Part shown: piece by piece, positions 8,716 to 17,346 of the stretch
How positions within the stretch are numbered: position 1 is the first letter of the stretch
Layout: each line of letters opens with the position of its first letter
Assembly: GCA_910588125.1 (NCBI GenBank)
Contig: CAJUPI010000003.1
Span: forward strand, 1 to 64,000
Source of the DNA: an uncultured Lachnospiraceae bacterium
Lineage (GTDB): Bacteria > Bacillota > Clostridia > Lachnospirales > Lachnospiraceae
Reading direction: 5' to 3'
Length of the DNA stretch: 64,000 bases
Program-made: the position numbers and the translations under genes
The notes under the pieces: model-generated
The model's input: the letters and a program-made list of their open reading frames with translations, nothing else
What the model was told of the DNA's origin: nothing
Database searches by the model: none

Positions 8716-9429
8716 GTACGACAACATGACAATGCCAAGCGGAAGCATCTTGGGCATAATCTTATCCAGCATATCCTGAACGGCAAAGGTTACATCTCCC
8801 ATGGTAAATGCCAGGTTGGTGCTGTAGTTTACCACAGAAGGAATCAGTGCGCCTACCACGGTCAGCCCGAGAATGCTGGCAGCTTCTGTGATCGGAGCAA
8901 TGCTGTCGGCAAATCCGGTGGCCAGCTTCCGTCCCGACTGATACCCCATCCAGGTAAATTTGTAACGGACCCACAGGACGGCGGCGCAGGCCAGAAGCGG
9001 TACGATGAGCCCTACCGGATTGCCCTGCATGGCCACATAGGCAGCGATGGAGAATACGATAGCACGGTAAATCGCGATAAACAGAGTATCTCCCACGCCT
9101 GCCAGCGGTCCCATAAGGCCGGTCTTTAAAGCACTGACGGCTTCTTCCGACTCAATGCCGATCTCTTCTTCCAGCGCCATGTCAGCCCCTACAATCAGAT
9201 GAGAAGTGCCGGGAGTCGTATTAAAATAGGAACTTTGCATCTTCAAGGCCCGTTTCATTTTTTCCGGATCATCCCCATAAAGACGTTTTAATGCGGGCAT
9301 GATCACATAGGTATATCCCAGGCCCTGCATTTTTTCGTAATTCCAGCCAAACTGCAGGGCGAACAGGTTGCGGACATAAACTTTGTTAATATCCTGCTTT
9401 GTCAGTTTTCTTTCAGTCCCGTTAGCCAT
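8713..9429 (-). CDS. PTS EIID component, cut short by an in-frame amber codon
   Basis: The 238 residues match the mannose-family EIID membrane component, with the N-terminal FALQFGWNYEKMQGLGY signature, the FNTTPGTSHLIVGADMALEE loop and membrane segments after residue 110. Family members run to about 270 residues. Here a TAG at 8713-8715 stops translation, but the same frame continues for 37 sensible codons (LLGKKKINSTKLIF...) to a TAA at 8599-8601, giving 276 residues if read through. The interrupted position reads SY-stop-LLG, consistent with a Trp codon (TGG) changed to TAG. The missing part is the final membrane helix, so the truncated protein may not work. The start overlaps the end of EIIC by 8 bases. 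See also the separate tail entry. Confidence 0.8.
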   Translation of the reverse strand: MANGTERKLTKQDINKVYVRNLFALQFGWNYEKMQGLGYTYVIMPALKRLYGDDPEKMKRALKMQSSYFNTTPGTSHLIVGADMALEEEIGIESEEAVSALKTGLMGPLAGVGDTLFIAIYRAIVFSIAAYVAMQGNPVGLIVPLLACAAVLWVRYKFTWMGYQSGRKLATGFADSIAPITEAASILGLTVVGALIPSVVNYSTNLAFTMGDVTFAVQDMLDKIMPKMLPLGIVMLSY

Positions 9430-10228
9430 CGATCTCTACCTCCTCATCATCAAACATAGCCACATCACCGGATGCTGTTGCCACGGCCCTGTCTTTTCCT
9501 CTGCTGAAATGTAGGGCAGCCAGAGCCACACCAAGCAGGGCGGCGGCCATAACCGTAAACAAGGAACCGCCATAAGCCAGCAGTACGAAACCAATGATAA
9601 AATAAGGATAATACTTTTTCAGCGGCAGATACCTCATCAGGATCGCCATACCCATAGCCGGAAGAATCGCTCCTGCCGTTCTCAGGCCTGTCATAAACCA
9701 TGCAGGAATCAGAGCATTGATGCTGGTGACGACAGCCTCTCCGAAAAATAAACCCAGGGCAACGGGGATCAGACGGGACAGCTCCCAGGGAATCAATCCC
9801 AGGAGATTGGCTTTTTCCATACCTTTCCAGTCACCCCTCTCGGCACAACGGTCGCCATAATGCTGGAAGAAGGAATTGCTCATTCTTCCGAGAACGTCCA
9901 TTTGGGTGAGTAAAAGTCCGATGGGAATGGCAACGGCGATCCCATATTCTGCACCTTCTCCGGAAATGATGGCATAGGAAGTTCCCATAATGGCTCCTGA
10001 CAGGTAATCGGGAACCGTGGCGCCGCCATAGGTCGCTACTCCCAGGGTCATCAGCTGCAGCGTAGCGCCGATTATCAGCCCCGTCTGCAGATCTCCCAAA
10101 AGCAGCCCGGTAAAGGTTGCCGCAAATAATGGGCTGTACAGCCCGCACTGAATGGAAATCTGGTCTACTACTGCGATCATGGTATACAGCAGCAGAACTA
10201 AAATGATCAAAAATGAAATTTCCTGCAT
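9422..10228 (-). CDS. PTS EIIC component, mannose/fructose/sorbose family
   Basis: A 268-residue polytopic membrane protein that with EIID forms the sugar channel. The family motifs GLLLGDLQTGLIIGATLQLM and TLGVATYGGATVPDYLSGAIMG are clear, and about seven or eight hydrophobic segments can be traced. The C-terminal tail is acidic and cytoplasmic. It is the first gene of the operon; a promoter, operators and a cre-like site lie between 10316 and 10403. The substrate is not given by the sequence. The murQ and murR neighbours make MurNAc or a related amino sugar the best guess, which is inference, because known MurNAc transporters (MurP) belong to the glucose PTS family. Confidence 0.9.
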   Translation of the reverse strand: MQEISFLIILVLLLYTMIAVVDQISIQCGLYSPLFAATFTGLLLGDLQTGLIIGATLQLMTLGVATYGGATVPDYLSGAIMGTSYAIISGEGAEYGIAVAIPIGLLLTQMDVLGRMSNSFFQHYGDRCAERGDWKGMEKANLLGLIPWELSRLIPVALGLFFGEAVVTSINALIPAWFMTGLRTAGAILPAMGMAILMRYLPLKKYYPYFIIGFVLLAYGGSLFTVMAAALLGVALAALHFSRGKDRAVATASGDVAMFDDEEVEIDG

Positions 10229-10315
10229 GATACGCCTCTCCTTTTTGTGATTTTTTACATAATGGGGCCGGTATTTTTTGATATAGCATTGACAAAATAA
10301 ATACCTTTCCGTTCA

Positions 10316-10327
10316 ATAAGCGCTTAT
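10316..10327. promoter_or_regulatory. cre-like palindrome (CcpA operator candidate)
   Basis: The perfect 12-bp palindrome ATAAGCGCTTAT has the core of the CcpA consensus TGWAANCGNTNWCA. It covers the predicted transcription start of the EIIC promoter, a position from which CcpA normally represses. Confidence 0.55.
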
Positions 10328-10333
10328 AGCTGT

Positions 10334-10362
10334 ATAATATCACAAATGTAATGAAATTACAA
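10334..10362 (-). promoter_or_regulatory. Promoter of the PTS-murQ operon
   Basis: On the minus strand, TTGTAA (10362-10357) and TATTAT (10339-10334) are separated by exactly 17 bases. The -35 box overlaps the first RpiR-like operator, and the cre-like palindrome follows at the expected start point. Confidence 0.6.
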
Positions 10363-10403
10363 GATCTATTTTAAAATTATTTTATTATGTAATGAAATTT
10401 CAT
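10347..10403. promoter_or_regulatory. Two RpiR/MurR-like operator copies
   Basis: TGTAATGAAATT occurs at 10347-10358 and again at 10388-10399, 41 bp apart or about four helix turns. The first extends to the imperfect palindrome TGTAATGAAATTACA, the second to the perfect palindrome ATGAAATTTCAT (10392-10403). Such AT-rich TGAAATTTCA-type dyads are typical of RpiR-family operators. The first overlaps the -35 box, so the arrangement suggests repression, possibly with looping. Confidence 0.6.
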
Positions 10404-10404
10404 A

Positions 10405-10697
10405 AATGAGGGGGATGGGCGGGGGAACGCCGTGGGGGAAGGAGCGGGCGGGTGAATCATTTGTCGGGATTTTTTCCGTTTCGGGATTAAGCAGCCCTAA
10501 AATTTCAGGATTTTGCGAAAAGCGAAACGAAAATGCCCAAACTCGCTTCGCTCAGACGGTGTGCATTTTCGTTTCATTGCAAAATTCTGAAACTTAAGGG
10601 CTGCTAAATCCCTGGAAAAGCCAAAAAATCCCGACAAATGGTTCGCCCGCCCACTCCTTCCCCCACGGCTGTGTATTGCCTGGATCTAAATATGATG
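10405..10697. repeat. Family B palindromic element, divergent long copy
   Basis: The left arm GGAACGCCGTGGGGGAAGGA pairs with TCCTTCCCCCACGGC on the right; the middle arms GCGAAACGAAAATG and CATTTTCGTTTC pair around a loop that keeps AAACTCGCTTCGCTCAGAC. The outer ends are too diverged to place exactly. It fills most of the gap between the PTS operon and the copper operon and lies next to the second RpiR-like operator. Confidence 0.8.
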
Positions 10698-10756
10698 GTT
10701 TATTGATGGGGATGAGTAAATGTTGCAAAAAAGTATTACAAAAAGAGAAAAAGGGG

Positions 10757-10785
10757 TTGCAATATACCTGGTGGGGGTATATAAT
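10757..10785 (+). promoter_or_regulatory. Copper-responsive promoter with CsoR operator
   Basis: TTGCAA (10757-10762) and TATAAT (10780-10785) have a 17-base spacer. The spacer itself is TATACCTGGTGGGGGTATA-like (10763-10781), a pseudo-palindrome of TACC and GGTA halves around G-rich sequence, the known form of CsoR operators. Apo-CsoR bound here would block RNA polymerase, and Cu(I) would release it. Confidence 0.75.
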
Positions 10786-10876
10786 GAGTGGTATGAAGCT
10801 GGGGTGTTTTTTGGATGTAAAGATTACGTTGATAAAGAGGGAAAAGGGTTTAGGGGATTAAGAATGATTAAAAGAT

Positions 10877-11227
10877 GTGGAGGCGATGAGGAAGATGGCG
10901 GAGAAAGCGGAAATAATAAATAATATGCCGGAGAAGGAAGTGTGCTGCCATAAAACGAAGGAGCGTTCAGATAAGGAATATCGGGATCTTTTGCATCGGC
11001 TGAACCGGATTGAGGGGCAGGTGCGGGGAATCCGGGGCATGGTGGAGAGAGATGCGTATTGTACGGATATTTTGGTTCAGGTGGCAGCGGTGAATGCGGC
11101 GTTAAACAGCTTTAATAAAGTATTGTTGGCGAATCATATTCGGACGTGCGTGGCCCGGGATATTCGGGAGGGGAAAGAGGAGACGATTGATGAGCTGGTA
11201 GCGACCTTGCAAAAGCTGATGAAATGA
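10877..11227 (+). CDS. csoR: CsoR-family copper-sensing repressor
   Basis: A 116-residue (or shorter) all-helical regulator of the CsoR/RcnR family. LLHRLNRIEGQVRGIRGMVE is the family signature, and the Cu(I) ligands appear as Cys in AYCTDILVQ followed by H and C in ANHIRTC. The frame opens with GTG at 10877; ATGs at 10886, 10895 and 10925 are also possible, and GGAGG at 10879-10883 best serves the ATG at 10895, so the true start is uncertain. It follows a promoter carrying its own operator and leads directly to copA, forming a standard autoregulated copper-efflux operon. Confidence 0.88.
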   Translation: MEAMRKMAEKAEIINNMPEKEVCCHKTKERSDKEYRDLLHRLNRIEGQVRGIRGMVERDAYCTDILVQVAAVNAALNSFNKVLLANHIRTCVARDIREGKEETIDELVATLQKLMK

Positions 11228-11317
11228 GCGGGGAGAAGTGTTGCCGGCGGTTGTAAACCGGGGAAGCGGCGGTTAATATGAGAGGGATAGCGTTTAGGAG
11301 AAAGGAGCAGTTTGAAC

Positions 11318-13918
11318 ATGGAGCAATATACGGTTACGGGAATGAGCTGTGCGGCATGTAGTGCCCGGGTGGAGAAGGCGGTTTCTAAGGTGGAGGGAGT
11401 GACTTCCTGTTCGGTCAGCTTGTTGACCAATTCTATGGGAGTGGAGGGAGCAGCATCGCCGGAAGCAGTGATCGCAGCTGTGGAACAGGCAGGATATGGG
11501 GCGTCAAGGCGCGCGCGCGGGGGCGCCGGACAGTCTGCTAATGCTTCTGGAAGTGCGGGTTCCGCCGGGGCTTCGGCGATGTCGGCGGCAGAGGATATGC
11601 TGAGGGACCGGGAGACGCCGGTGCTGCGGCAGCGTCTGTATTGGTCGCTGGGATTTTTAGTGGTTCTGATGTATTTTTCGATGGGGCATATGATGTGGAA
11701 CTGGCCGGCTCCGGCCTTTTTGACAGAGAATCATCTGGCGATGGGGCTTTTGCAGCTTCATCTGACAGTGATTGTGATGATTATCAATCAGAAGTTTTTT
11801 ATCAGCGGCTTTAAGAGCCTGTGGCATCGGGCGCCTAATATGGATACTCTGGTGGCTCTGGGATCGGGAGCGTCTCTGGTGTACAGCAGTTATGCCCTGT
11901 TTGCCATGACGGATGCGCAGGTAAAGGGTGACATGGCTGGGGTGATGGCGTATATGCATGAGTTTTATTTTGAGTCGGCCGCCATGATCCTGACTTTAAT
12001 TACGGTAGGGAAGATGCTGGAAGCCCGATCAAAGGGGAGGACGACGGATGCCCTGAAGAGCCTGATGAAGCTGGCGCCAAAGACGGCAACGGTTGTGCGG
12101 GACGGGGAAGAGATAGAGGTTTCCATTGATCAGGTATTGAAAGATGACATATTTGTGGTACGTCCGGGGGAAAATATTCCGGTGGATGGTGTGGTCATTG
12201 AGGGCAGCAGTGCGGTGAATGAGTCGGCGCTGACCGGGGAGAGCATCCCGGTAGACAAAGAAGAAGGGGATCCGGTATCGGCGGCGACGGTGAATCAGTC
12301 GGGCTTTATCCGTTGCCGGGCGACGCGGGTAGGTGAGGACACTACGCTGTCTCAGATCATCCAGATGGTCAGTGATGCGGCGGCTACCAAGGCGCCGATT
12401 GCCAAGGTAGCGGATCGGGTATCGGGGGTGTTTGTGCCAGCGGTGATTGCGATTGCAGTGGTGACGATTCTGGGATGGCTGCTGGCCGGAGAGAGCGTGG
12501 GATTTGCTTTGGCGCGCGGGATTTCGGTGCTGGTGATCAGCTGTCCCTGTGCCCTGGGGCTGGCTACGCCGGTGGCGATCATGGTCGGAAATGGCATGGG
12601 AGCAAAAAATGGTATTATGTTTAAGACAGCGGTTTCTCTGGAAGAGACGGGCAAGGTTGAGGTGGTAGCATTGGATAAGACCGGCACCATTACCAGCGGA
12701 GAGCCGCGGGTGACAGATTTGATTCCGATGGAAGTGATAAAAGCGGGAGCCGATGACGTGCCGGGCCAGATTCACGAAAAGAATTCTGCCGGGGAAGCTT
12801 TGCTGGCGATGGCTTATGCCCTGGAAAAGAAGAGTGAGCATCCTTTGGCGAAGGCAATTTTACAGGCGGCCGAGGAGAGAGGCATTAAAGCGGATGAGGT
12901 GACGGAGTTCAAGGCATTGCCAGGCAATGGCCTGTCGGCGATGTTGGGCAAAGAGCCGGTAAGCGGTGGGAATCTTGCGTTTATCAGCAGCCAGGCAGAG
13001 GTGCCGGAGACGATGAAAAGACAGGCGGAGCTGTTGGCGGAAGACGGCAAGACGCCACTGTTTTTTAGCCGTGCTGGTGTGCTGCAGGGGATTATTGCGG
13101 TTGCGGATGTGATCAAGGAGGATAGTCCGCAGGCTGTGCGGGAGCTTCAGAATATGGGGATTCATGTGGTCATGCTGACCGGGGATAATGAGCGGACAGC
13201 AAAGGCGATCGGCGCCCAGGCCGGTGTGGACGAGGTGATTGCCGGCGTGTTGCCGGACGGTAAGGAGAGCGTGATCCGTTCCTTAAAGCACAAGGGAAAG
13301 GTTGCTATGGTGGGAGACGGCATCAATGACGCGCCGGCGCTTACCCGCGCGGATATTGGGATTGCTATCGGGGCTGGCACGGATATTGCCATCGATGCGG
13401 CGGATGTAGTATTGATGAAGAGCCGACTCAGTGATGTACCGGCCGCTATTCGCCTGAGCCGGGCGACTTTGAAGAATATCCATGAAAATCTCTTCTGGGC
13501 GTTTTTTTACAACGCGGTGGGGATTCCCCTGGCAGCAGGTTTGTGGTATCCTTTGTTTGGGTGGAAGCTGAACCCGATGTTTGGCGCTGCGGCTATGAGC
13601 CTATCCAGCTTTTGCGTGGTGACGAATGCGTTGAGGCTGAATTGGTTTGATATGCATGATACAAAAAGAGACAAAAAAATTAAAAAGAATAAGAAGGAGG
13701 AATTAGCAATGGAGAAGACTATGAAGATCGAAGGAATGATGTGCGGGCATTGTGAGGCGCGGGTGAAGAAATGCTTAGAAGCGTTGGAGGGAGTCAGCGA
13801 GGCTGTTGTGAGCCATGAAACGGGGACGGCTGTGGTGAAACTGGGAGCGCCGGTGGCAGACGAGGTGTTGAAAAAGGCCGTGGAGGATCAGGATTATAAG
13901 GTGGTTTCGGTTCAATAA
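11318..13918 (+). CDS. copA: Copper-exporting P1B-type ATPase with C-terminal CopZ-like domain
   Basis: The protein pumps Cu(I) out of the cytoplasm. In order: an N-terminal HMA domain with C11-x-x-C14 (GMSCAACSA), an Ala/Gly/Ser-rich linker, membrane helices, the actuator segment with LTGESIPV, the intramembrane C409-P-C411 motif, the phosphorylated D453 in DKTGTIT, the SEHPLAKA nucleotide loop and GDGINDAPAL. After the last helix, a Lys-rich linker (KRDKKIKKNKKEE) joins an extra HMA domain with GMMCGHC. A C-terminal HMA is unusual for CopA, where this unit is normally the separate chaperone CopZ. ATG at 11318 has GGAG 10 bases upstream; the frame also offers TTG at 11312. Confidence 0.92.
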   Translation: MEQYTVTGMSCAACSARVEKAVSKVEGVTSCSVSLLTNSMGVEGAASPEAVIAAVEQAGYGASRRARGGAGQSANASGSAGSAGASAMSAAEDMLRDRETPVLRQRLYWSLGFLVVLMYFSMGHMMWNWPAPAFLTENHLAMGLLQLHLTVIVMIINQKFFISGFKSLWHRAPNMDTLVALGSGASLVYSSYALFAMTDAQVKGDMAGVMAYMHEFYFESAAMILTLITVGKMLEARSKGRTTDALKSLMKLAPKTATVVRDGEEIEVSIDQVLKDDIFVVRPGENIPVDGVVIEGSSAVNESALTGESIPVDKEEGDPVSAATVNQSGFIRCRATRVGEDTTLSQIIQMVSDAAATKAPIAKVADRVSGVFVPAVIAIAVVTILGWLLAGESVGFALARGISVLVISCPCALGLATPVAIMVGNGMGAKNGIMFKTAVSLEETGKVEVVALDKTGTITSGEPRVTDLIPMEVIKAGADDVPGQIHEKNSAGEALLAMAYALEKKSEHPLAKAILQAAEERGIKADEVTEFKALPGNGLSAMLGKEPVSGGNLAFISSQAEVPETMKRQAELLAEDGKTPLFFSRAGVLQGIIAVADVIKEDSPQAVRELQNMGIHVVMLTGDNERTAKAIGAQAGVDEVIAGVLPDGKESVIRSLKHKGKVAMVGDGINDAPALTRADIGIAIGAGTDIAIDAADVVLMKSRLSDVPAAIRLSRATLKNIHENLFWAFFYNAVGIPLAAGLWYPLFGWKLNPMFGAAAMSLSSFCVVTNALRLNWFDMHDTKRDKKIKKNKKEELAMEKTMKIEGMMCGHCEARVKKCLEALEGVSEAVVSHETGTAVVKLGAPVADEVLKKAVEDQDYKVVSVQ
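13709..13918 (+). CDS. copZ: CopZ-like copper chaperone, possible internal translation start within copA
   Basis: Inside the copA frame an AAGGAGG sequence (13694-13700) sits 8 bases before ATG 13709. Translation from here gives a 69-residue HMA domain with C12-x-x-C15 that is the size and form of free CopZ. So the cell may make both a CopA-CopZ fusion and free CopZ from one message. Alternatively the fusion arose recently by loss of a stop codon and the ribosome site is a relic. Both readings are inference; the ribosome site itself is plain. Confidence 0.6.
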   Translation: MEKTMKIEGMMCGHCEARVKKCLEALEGVSEAVVSHETGTAVVKLGAPVADEVLKKAVEDQDYKVVSVQ

Positions 13919-13960
13919 GAGAACAGAATATCTGGCAGGCATGTATTTGAATATTGAGTA

Positions 13961-14017
13961 AAATTAAAATCGCTATGAAGCTTTGTGGTGGAGGGCTTTA
14001 TGGCGATTTTAATTTTT
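13961..14017 (+). terminator. Rho-independent terminator after the copper operon
   Basis: AAATTAAAATCGCTAT pairs with ATGGCGATTTTAATTT across a loop containing a small inner AAGC/GGCTT pairing, followed by a run of T. It is almost symmetrical in A/T ends, so it may work in both directions. Confidence 0.75.
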
Positions 14018-14074
14018 AATAGATGAAAGCCAGGCCAATACGTTCTCTATTTGTGAGAATATAAAGAGCAACAC

Positions 14075-14104
14075 TTGATATTGGTGCGGTTTTTATTGTA
14101 TAAT
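14075..14104 (+). promoter_or_regulatory. Promoter of the hybrid histidine kinase gene
   Basis: TTGATA (14075-14080) and a consensus TATAAT (14099-14104) are separated by 18 bases, about 40 bases before the predicted start codon. Confidence 0.6.
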
Positions 14105-14144
14105 ATTTTTGATATAAAGCGATGGGGTTTTCAAAAAGGGGGAG

Positions 14145-17100
14145 GTGGCAGCGCATTTGGATTTTTCCGGTTGGAATTGGACAGGATACAGCCTGCCCAA
14201 TCAGATAAGACAAGAGAAGAAAATATGGCAACCGGTTATTTATGCATTTTTTTTCTTGATTGTCGTACTTGTTTTATTTTTCATCTATACAATGCAAAAT
14301 AAAGCGCGTATTCAGGAACAGAACAGAATCTATGCGGAGGATTGCGCCCGGCAGACGGTGAGACGCATTGAAAGTGAATTTAACAACGCATTGCAGCGGA
14401 TTCAAAACAGTGCTTATCTGGTCAGTACCGGTAGGAATGGTTCGGAAATCGATGCTGAGGTACTGAAGGATTTGGAGAAAAATACCACTTTTGATGCAAT
14501 CCGTTTTACGAATGCAGACGGTGTCAACCTGGCCTCTGACGGGGCAACAAATAATAGTGCAGATCGGGATTATTTTATTCAGGGAATGCGGGGAGAAAGC
14601 GGCCTTGAGACGGTGGCGGAGTCCAGGATTACAGGTAAGCCCATGATGGTCTTTTATGCTCCGGTATATCAGGATAAGGAAATTACAGGGATATTTTTAG
14701 GGCTGTACTTTGCAGAAGCCTATCTGCGAGATATGCTTGCCGCCAGCTATTTCGGCGAGTCAGCGGAGGTGTTTCTCTGTACACGGGAGGGGAAAACGGT
14801 TGCCAGCTCAGGGGATGGTGCCTATGGCAGCGATCTGTTGGATTTTTTGACAGAATCGGGGATTATCGATGACAGAACCTCTGAAGCGGCACGGATCGCG
14901 TTCAGGGATGGCAGCGAGGCTGCTCTTTTATGCGGTAAGGGCTGTAAGACAGATAATCTCTGCGTCATGCATTTGCCGGGGTATGATTATGTCTTGGTAC
15001 AGGCGTTCCCTAAAGCTGTCACGCAGTCAATGATAAACAGAGCAAATATGGCGGGAGTTATATTAGAAATCTGTTTGCTTGTTTTATTTGCGATTTACAT
15101 TATTTTTCTGGTTGTTCATACAGGAAGGCAGCGAAAGAAACTGGAAAAAGAGAATAAGATGGTTAATGATGTGCTTCGCGGCACAAATATCATTTTTTTC
15201 TCTCGCTATCTCATGGTGGATTTGGAAAAGGATCACTATTCCTATATGGCAGGAATCGAACCGCTGAATACCAGTATTCCGATGGAGGGGAATTATAGTG
15301 AGGTTATGAAAATTCATGCCGAAGACGTCATTGAGGAGGATGGAAAAGAGGCGTTCCGTCAATTCTTTTTGATTGATACGATCAGAGAGAACCTCGCTGT
15401 GGAGGATTCGGTTGTTCATGAATGCCATGTTTCCCGCTATGGAAGAGAGGAGTGGGAACACCTGATTGTAGTTTGTCTGGAGCGGAAGGACAAAAAGCCT
15501 GTCAGGATATTGGTTGTCCGCCAGAATGTTACGGAACAGGTCAGAAAACAACGGGAACAAACGCAGGCATTACAGGATGCATTGATGCAGGCACAGCATG
15601 CCAACCAGGCAAAAACCACCTTTTTGTCTAATATGAGCCACGATATACGCACGCCTATGAATGCCATTATCGGTTTTGCCACGATTGCTGCCAGCCATAT
15701 GGAACGAACCGATCAGGTGCGGGACTGCTTGCAGAAAATCCTCTCTTCCAGCAATCATCTGCTGGGATTGATTAATGATATTTTGGATATGAGCCGTATA
15801 GAGAGCGGGAAGCTGCAGATCCATAACCAGGAGTGCAATATCCCTGAACTGATGCACAACCTGGTAAACATTATTCAGCCGCAGGTAAAATCCAAGCAGC
15901 AGGAAATGTTTATCGATACCTTTGAAGTGGTCAATGAAGATGTGATCGCGGATCCGCTGAAGCTGAACCAGATTTTCATCAATTTGATGGGCAATGCTGT
16001 CAAATACACACCGGCAGGGGGGACGGTGAGCTTCCGTATTATGCAGCACACTGCCTTTAAGCATGGCTGGGGCGAATATATCTTCATTGTCAAAGACAAT
16101 GGAATCGGAATGTCACAGGAGTTTGCAAAACATATATTTGAGCCCTTTGAGCGGGAATCCACTGCCACAAGAAGCGGGATACAGGGCGCCGGGCTTGGCA
16201 TGGCGATTACGAAAAGCATCATCGATATGATGGGCGGAGAAATCACGGTAGAAAGTGAGATTGGAAAAGGGAGCACATTTACGGTGAAGCTTTTGTTACA
16301 GCTTCAGAACCTGGAAAAAAGCGCCGAGCAGCTTAAGGAACTGGAGGGCCTGCGTTCTCTGGTCGTGGATGATGATTTCAATGTCTGTGACAGTGTGAGT
16401 AAAATGCTAAAAAGCATCGGGCTTCGCTCAGAATGGACGACATCCGGCAGGGAAGCGGCATATCGCGCCAAATTGGCCTATCAGGATGGCGATCCTTATC
16501 ATACCTACATTATTGACTGGCAAATGCCGGAGACGAGCGGAATCGAGACCGCAAGGAAGATCCGCAGTGTCGTGGGACACGACGCGCCTATCATCATTCT
16601 CACGGCCTACGACTGGACGGATATTGAGGAGGAGGCGAGAGAGGCAGGTGTGACAGCGTTCTGTGCCAAACCGCTTTTTATGTCGGACTTAAAGGCAGCC
16701 CTGCTGGCGGCAAATCATATCGGCGATTCGAAGCCGTCTGAGACGAAGGCAGTCTGGACACAGAGTGATTTCAGCGGGAAGAGGCTTCTTTTGGTGGAGG
16801 ACAATGAGCTGAACCGGGAAATCGCCGGGGTTATTTTGGAGGAAGCCGGTTTTATAATCGAAACGGCGCCGGATGGAACGGATGCAGTCACCATGGTAGA
16901 AAAATCGGCGGAGGGCTATTATGACGCAGTGCTGATGGATGTGCAAATGCCGGTTATGAACGGATATGAGGCTACAAAGGCCATTCGTGCGATGTCCCGT
17001 AGAGATGTGAAAACCCTGCCCATTATCGCTATGACAGCAAATGCGATGGAAGAAGATAAGGAAGCGGCACTGAAGAGCGGCATGAATGCCCACATTGCCA

Positions 17101-17153
17101 AACCGCTTGATATGGAGCTGCTCATGAGTGCGTTGGATCGGTTTTTGCATTGA
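14145..17153 (+). CDS. Membrane hybrid histidine kinase with two receiver domains
   Basis: A roughly 1000-residue sensor. A transmembrane helix at about 31-49 and another at about 305-325 flank an extracellular Cache-like sensing region. A PAS-like region and a coiled linker follow, then HisKA with H499 in NMSHDIRTPMNAIIGFA, a HATPase domain (NAVKYTP, DNGIGMS, GAGLGMAI), a first receiver (D791 in IIDWQMPE) and a second receiver (D932 in MDVQMPVMNGYEA). No Hpt or separate output protein is encoded beside it, so its partner must be elsewhere. The start is uncertain: GTG at 14145 abuts a GGGGGAGG tract, and TTG at 14157 has better spacing. Confidence 0.88.
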   Translation: MAAHLDFSGWNWTGYSLPNQIRQEKKIWQPVIYAFFFLIVVLVLFFIYTMQNKARIQEQNRIYAEDCARQTVRRIESEFNNALQRIQNSAYLVSTGRNGSEIDAEVLKDLEKNTTFDAIRFTNADGVNLASDGATNNSADRDYFIQGMRGESGLETVAESRITGKPMMVFYAPVYQDKEITGIFLGLYFAEAYLRDMLAASYFGESAEVFLCTREGKTVASSGDGAYGSDLLDFLTESGIIDDRTSEAARIAFRDGSEAALLCGKGCKTDNLCVMHLPGYDYVLVQAFPKAVTQSMINRANMAGVILEICLLVLFAIYIIFLVVHTGRQRKKLEKENKMVNDVLRGTNIIFFSRYLMVDLEKDHYSYMAGIEPLNTSIPMEGNYSEVMKIHAEDVIEEDGKEAFRQFFLIDTIRENLAVEDSVVHECHVSRYGREEWEHLIVVCLERKDKKPVRILVVRQNVTEQVRKQREQTQALQDALMQAQHANQAKTTFLSNMSHDIRTPMNAIIGFATIAASHMERTDQVRDCLQKILSSSNHLLGLINDILDMSRIESGKLQIHNQECNIPELMHNLVNIIQPQVKSKQQEMFIDTFEVVNEDVIADPLKLNQIFINLMGNAVKYTPAGGTVSFRIMQHTAFKHGWGEYIFIVKDNGIGMSQEFAKHIFEPFERESTATRSGIQGAGLGMAITKSIIDMMGGEITVESEIGKGSTFTVKLLLQLQNLEKSAEQLKELEGLRSLVVDDDFNVCDSVSKMLKSIGLRSEWTTSGREAAYRAKLAYQDGDPYHTYIIDWQMPETSGIETARKIRSVVGHDAPIIILTAYDWTDIEEEAREAGVTAFCAKPLFMSDLKAALLAANHIGDSKPSETKAVWTQSDFSGKRLLLVEDNELNREIAGVILEEAGFIIETAPDGTDAVTMVEKSAEGYYDAVLMDVQMPVMNGYEATKAIRAMSRRDVKTLPIIAMTANAMEEDKEAALKSGMNAHIAKPLDMELLMSALDRFLH

Positions 17154-17260
17154 GAGCAATCAGAAAAATGATTGACATTAAGAAATTTCCGGTATATGAT
17201 AAAAAAACAAACTCGTCCGATTGCAGACGAGAGTGGATTTTGAGTACAGAGTACTTTTCG

Positions 17261-17300
17261 CCACACAAGGGTCAGGAGATCATTGTGTGGCTTTTTGTTT
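17261..17300 (+). terminator. Rho-independent terminator
   Basis: A perfect 8-bp stem CCACACAA/TTGTGTGG with a 14-base loop is followed by CTTTTTGTTT. It lies about 100 bases after the histidine kinase. A second short hairpin, CTCGTC/GACGAG, stands at 17211-17231. Confidence 0.75.
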
Positions 17301-17346
17301 GCCAAAGGAGCGTATTCTGTGCGGAAAAGAGGAGGATTGAAAAAGA

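Noticed and set aside
10405..10697. Considered as a CRISPR leader or non-coding RNA gene
   Set aside because: No spaced direct repeats exist. The structure is a single long palindrome matching other dispersed copies, so a repeat element is the simpler reading.
10720..10923. A small plus-strand frame overlapping the csoR promoter
   Set aside because: It would cover the -35, operator and -10 of the csoR promoter and has no ribosome site of its own.
12029..12841. A 270-codon minus-strand frame opposite copA
   Set aside because: Antisense to the conserved ATPase core, with shadow-like composition.
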